Shown here: piece by piece, positions 6,115 to 7,574 of the stretch
Layout: each line of letters opens with the position of its first letter
How positions within the stretch are numbered: position 1 is the stretch's first letter
Assembly: GCA_021785115.1 (NCBI GenBank)
Contig: JAJYGO010000241.1
Coordinates: 1-7,574 of the forward strand
DNA: 7,574 bases
Origin: Chloroflexota bacterium
GTDB taxonomy: Bacteria > Chloroflexota > Limnocylindria > Limnocylindrales > CSP1-4
Reading direction: 5' to 3'
The notes under the pieces: model-generated
Told to the model about the DNA's origin: nothing
What the model saw: the letters and a program-made list of their open reading frames with translations, nothing else
Database searches by the model: none
Translations under genes and position numbers: made by a program

Positions 6115-6777
6115 TCAGTCGCCGGCGGCGGTCGCCCTGTCGGTCGCCGCCTCGCCGCCCCGGGCCGCGTTCGCCCCCGCGGACGCCGCCTTCGTGCGCG
6201 CCCGGTGGCGGCGCGCCTTCGCGACGTTCCCGCAGGTGGCCATGTCGCACCACCGCCGCCGGCCCGCACGCGACATGTCCGAGAACGCCCAGCGGCAGTC
6301 GTCGTTGGCGCAGATGCGGAGCCTTCCGGTGGTGCCCGACGCGACGCTGTCGAGGAAGGGCTGTGCCAGACGGGCCAGCGCCTCCCCGGTCGGGTCGTCG
6401 ACGGCACGCCGGTAGCCGATCTCACAGCACCCCTCGCCGATCGCCAGCTCGAGTCGAGGCGCCTCGCGCAGGACGTCGTTGACGAGGGCGATGTCGGCCG
6501 GGTCCGGCGGGCGATGCTCCGCCTGGGCGTCCCACAGGGCGCGGAGCGCGGCGCGAGCGCGGCGGACCCGCTCGAGCCAGGCGCCTTCGCCCTCCCTCGC
6601 CGCCTGGGCTCGCAGGGCGGGCTCGGGCGCCGCCGTGCGGCTGCCTAGGAAGGCGATCGCCTCATCGGCCGTGGCAAGGCGCTCGGTCGGCGTGCCGCCG
6701 CTGAGCGCGAGCGTGTTGAGGAAGTCGGCCGTCGTCCCGATGTCGACCTCGACCGGCGGCAACTGTGCGGGCCTCAT
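6115..6777 (-). CDS. CGNR zinc-finger, ABATE-domain putative transcription regulator
   Basis: A 220-aa protein with the two-part ABATE plus CGNR layout. The N-terminal two thirds (VDIGTTADFLNTL at 11-23, then helices) is the ABATE-type region thought to sense a stress or ligand. Residues 152-192 form the C-terminal zinc finger: LRICANDDCRWAFSDMSRAGRRRWCDMATCGN, with ligands C156, C161, C177 and C182 and a basic tail (KARRHRAR) suited to DNA binding. The eponymous CGNR reads CGNV here. A low-complexity Ala-rich tail ends the protein. GGTGG (6789-6785, minus strand) lies 7 nt before the ATG. The upstream region holds four GTAAC/GTTAC boxes, one lying between the ribosome site and the ATG, which suggests autoregulation. 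Its divergent partner is the small-protein operon, its likely target (inference). Confidence 0.85.
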   Translation of the reverse strand: MRPAQLPPVEVDIGTTADFLNTLALSGGTPTERLATADEAIAFLGSRTAAPEPALRAQAAREGEGAWLERVRRARAALRALWDAQAEHRPPDPADIALVNDVLREAPRLELAIGEGCCEIGYRRAVDDPTGEALARLAQPFLDSVASGTTGRLRICANDDCRWAFSDMSRAGRRRWCDMATCGNVAKARRHRARTKAASAGANAARGGEAATDRATAAGD

Positions 6778-6778
6778 A

Positions 6779-6860
6779 ACGTAACCACCATATATCTATT
6801 GACAGGTTACGTGCAAGAGGCTATCTTGGTAACTGTTGTAAGTCATTGATCGGGTTACGC
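6779..6860. promoter_or_regulatory. Array of four GTAAC/GTTAC half-sites, two inverted pairs with a 48-nt period
   Basis: Boxes: ACGTAACC (6779-6786), GGTTACGT (6805-6812), TGGTAACT (6827-6834), GGTTACGC (6853-6860). Boxes 1 and 2 are a perfect 8-bp inverted repeat with an 18-nt spacer. Boxes 3 and 4 keep the GTAAC/GTTAC cores and the same spacer. The second pair lies exactly 48 nt after the first. Box 2 directly follows the -35 of the plus-strand promoter, box 3 overlaps the end of its -10, and box 1 lies between the ribosome site and ATG of the CGNR gene. This is the layout expected for a repressor acting on both divergent units. The stretch is clearly AT-richer than its surroundings. Confidence 0.6.
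6799..6827 (+). promoter_or_regulatory. Consensus-like sigma-70/SigA promoter of the small-protein operon
   Basis: TTGACA (6799-6804, perfect -35), a 17-nt spacer, then TATCTT (6822-6827, -10). This is the best promoter match in the window. Transcription would start near 6834, leaving a leader of about 46 nt before the first small gene. Confidence 0.7.
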
Positions 6861-6879
6861 CGATCGTGGGAGCCGCGCC

Positions 6880-6996
6880 ATGGACCTCGTCTCCGCCCTC
6901 TCGGTGCTCGTCCTGCTGGGGATCGTCGCGCTGGCCGCCTATGCAGAGGGACGGCACGGCCGCGTCTGGGCCGACCGCCTGGAGGAACTGCCGTGA
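6880..6996 (+). CDS. 38-aa single-pass membrane peptide
   Basis: Encodes 38 residues: a short start (MDLVSA), a hydrophobic segment at about residues 4-21 (SALSVLVLLGIVALAAY), then a charged tail (EGRHGRVWADRLEELP). The layout predicts one membrane helix. GGGAG (6868-6872) lies 7 nt upstream of the ATG, and a strong promoter lies 50 nt further up. Its TGA overlaps the next ATG by one base, so the two genes should be translationally coupled. It superficially resembles KdpF, but no kdpA follows. I do not recognise a family; a small regulatory or structural membrane peptide, or a toxin-like peptide, are possibilities. Confidence 0.65.
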   Translation: MDLVSALSVLVLLGIVALAAYAEGRHGRVWADRLEELP

Positions 6997-7226
6997 TGAC
7001 CTGGCCGCTCACGCTCGAGCTCGTGAAGGAGCGCACCCGGGATACCGAGCGCATGGCTGTCGAGGCGGGGCGGCTTCGGATGCTGCCGAGGCCGCCCCGG
7101 CCCGACCGCGGGAGCTCCGTCCGGCGTCTGGTGGCCCGGCCGGTCCGCGCGCTCGGGGACGCCTCTCGCGCCCTGTCGGAGGCCGCCTGCGTGGCCGCCC
7201 TGAAGATCGAGGGCCAGGCTCGCTGA
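6996..7226 (+). CDS. 76-aa basic helical protein of unknown function
   Basis: Encodes 76 residues with no signal peptide or membrane helix. Residues about 5-30 form a charged, amphipathic helix (LTLELVKERTRDTERMAVEA). PRPPRPDRG (31-39) is a basic, Pro-rich linker. Residues 41-72 form a second helix (VRRLVARPVRALGDASRAL...AACVAALK). The start is the ATG in TGATG, overlapping the stop of the 38-aa gene by one base, with GGAGGA (6981-6986) 9 nt upstream inside that gene. The same frame runs open further upstream to 6846, but that extension is Arg-rich and overlaps the small membrane gene, so I rejected it. The coupling suggests both proteins work together near the membrane. I do not recognise a family. 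Confidence 0.65.
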   Translation: MTWPLTLELVKERTRDTERMAVEAGRLRMLPRPPRPDRGSSVRRLVARPVRALGDASRALSEAACVAALKIEGQAR

Positions 7227-7232
7227 GCCCAT

Positions 7233-7267
7233 CCGGACCGCCCGTCAACGGGTGGCGGGCGGTCCGG
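7233..7267 (+). terminator. Perfect 12-bp hairpin terminator of the small-protein operon
   Basis: CCGGACCGCCCG (7233-7244) pairs perfectly with CGGGCGGTCCGG (7256-7267) around an 11-nt loop, beginning 6 nt after the last stop codon. The bases after it (TCCGGTCTGGCTC) are only mildly T-containing, as in many high-GC terminators. Confidence 0.7.
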
Positions 7268-7367
7268 TCCGGTCTGGCTCCCCTCGAGTCGCGCCCGCGC
7301 TGACCGGCAGGCGCGCCCGCGAGCTCCCCAACCGGCGACACCTGACGCGGGATGGGGCCCGCAGCGC

Positions 7368-7399
7368 ATAAGCGGCGGATAAGTGGCGGCGCCTAGGAT
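7368..7399 (+). promoter_or_regulatory. Tandem 11-nt direct repeat next to a -10 element
   Basis: ATAAGCGGCGG (7368-7378) is followed immediately by ATAAGTGGCGG (7379-7389), 10 of 11 bases identical. Four bases later comes TAGGAT (7394-7399), a good high-GC -10. The repeats occupy the -35 region, with a period of one helical turn, as for activators that bind tandem sites. Transcription would start near 7406. Confidence 0.45.
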
Positions 7400-7408
7400 C
7401 CCCCGCCA

Positions 7409-7454
7409 AGGACGGCTGGCACCCCGGACGTGCCCCCGACGCGCCGGCCGTCCT
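7409..7454 (+). promoter_or_regulatory. 12-bp hairpin in the leader of the right-edge gene
   Basis: AGGACGGCTGGC (7409-7420) pairs with GCCGGCCGTCCT (7443-7454) over 12 positions with one T/G wobble and a 22-nt loop. It would form at the very 5' end of the predicted transcript, about 25 nt before the ribosome site. It may stabilise or regulate the mRNA. Confidence 0.4.
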
Positions 7455-7493
7455 GTCGAATCGCCCGCCGCTGCCCGCCGGGAGCTGCCCATC

Positions 7494-7574
7494 GTGGAGC
7501 CCTCGAGCGCCCCGTGGCGCGCCATCGACACCGCCGAGCCCCCGCCGCCCGAGCCCGAGCCCCGCGGTCGGCCC
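7494..7574 (+). CDS. N-terminus of a gene running off the window, Pro-rich start
   Basis: A GTG start preceded by GGGAG (7480-7484) at 9 nt opens a frame that runs to the window end, 27 residues: MEPSSAPWRAIDTAEPPPPE and onward, Pro/Glu-rich. This looks like a cytoplasmic, disordered N-terminal segment of the kind that precedes a membrane anchor in ComEA-like DNA-uptake proteins and other anchored proteins. That identity is a guess; too little is visible. The promoter-like TAGGAT at 7394 and the leader hairpin support a real gene start here. Confidence 0.5.
   Translation, partial: MEPSSAPWRAIDTAEPPPPEPEPRGRP

Noticed and set aside
6846..6995. Upstream extension of the 76-aa protein
   Set aside because: The extension is Arg/Pro-rich and overlaps the 38-aa membrane peptide frame, whereas the ATG at 6996 has its own ribosome site.
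6880..6996. KdpF for the 38-aa membrane peptide
   Set aside because: KdpF precedes kdpA in the kdp operon; here a 76-aa soluble protein follows and the charged tail is unlike KdpF.

Overview
The window is a high-G+C (roughly 70% or more by eye) bacterial chromosomal segment. It holds seven larger genes, a two-gene operon of very small proteins and a partial gene at each end. The G+C bias, the F420-type luciferase-like oxidoreductase, the CGNR zinc-finger regulator and the leaderless-looking starts suggest an actinobacterium (for example a Thermoleophilia-like lineage) or a high-G+C Chloroflexota lineage. The sequence alone does not decide which. I see no mobile element, CRISPR array, tRNA or rRNA.

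Layout, left to right. (1) The 3' end of a GlmS-like sugar-phosphate isomerase/aminotransferase gene (+) converges on (2) an XRE-type regulator with a PAS/MmyB-like sensor half (-). (3) A 12-TM major facilitator transporter (+) lies divergent from that regulator. (4) A 384-bp gap without a convincing gene follows. (5) A single-domain cupin (+) converges, through two hairpins, on (6) a secreted, six-cysteine, HExxE-bearing protein (-) related to the EXORDIUM/Phi-1-like group. (7) A luciferase-like F420-dependent oxidoreductase (+), probably on a leaderless mRNA, lies divergent from it. That gene abuts with zero gap (8) a CGNR zinc-finger regulator (-). (9) Divergent from the regulator is a bicistron encoding a 38-aa single-TM peptide and a 76-aa basic helical protein (+), closed by a 12-bp perfect hairpin. 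(10) At the right edge a new gene begins with a GTG start, a 5'-leader hairpin and a tandem 11-nt repeat at its promoter.

Most genes look like independent transcription units. The strongest candidate for an undescribed system is the 6115-7267 module. It contains a CGNR regulator, an AT-rich intergenic region with a consensus-like promoter (TTGACA, 17 nt, TATCTT), and four GTAAC/GTTAC half-sites arranged as two inverted pairs repeated with an exact 48-nt period. The promoter drives the translationally coupled small-protein operon. I infer that the CGNR protein, or another dimeric regulator, binds these boxes and controls both directions. The functions of the two small proteins are unknown.
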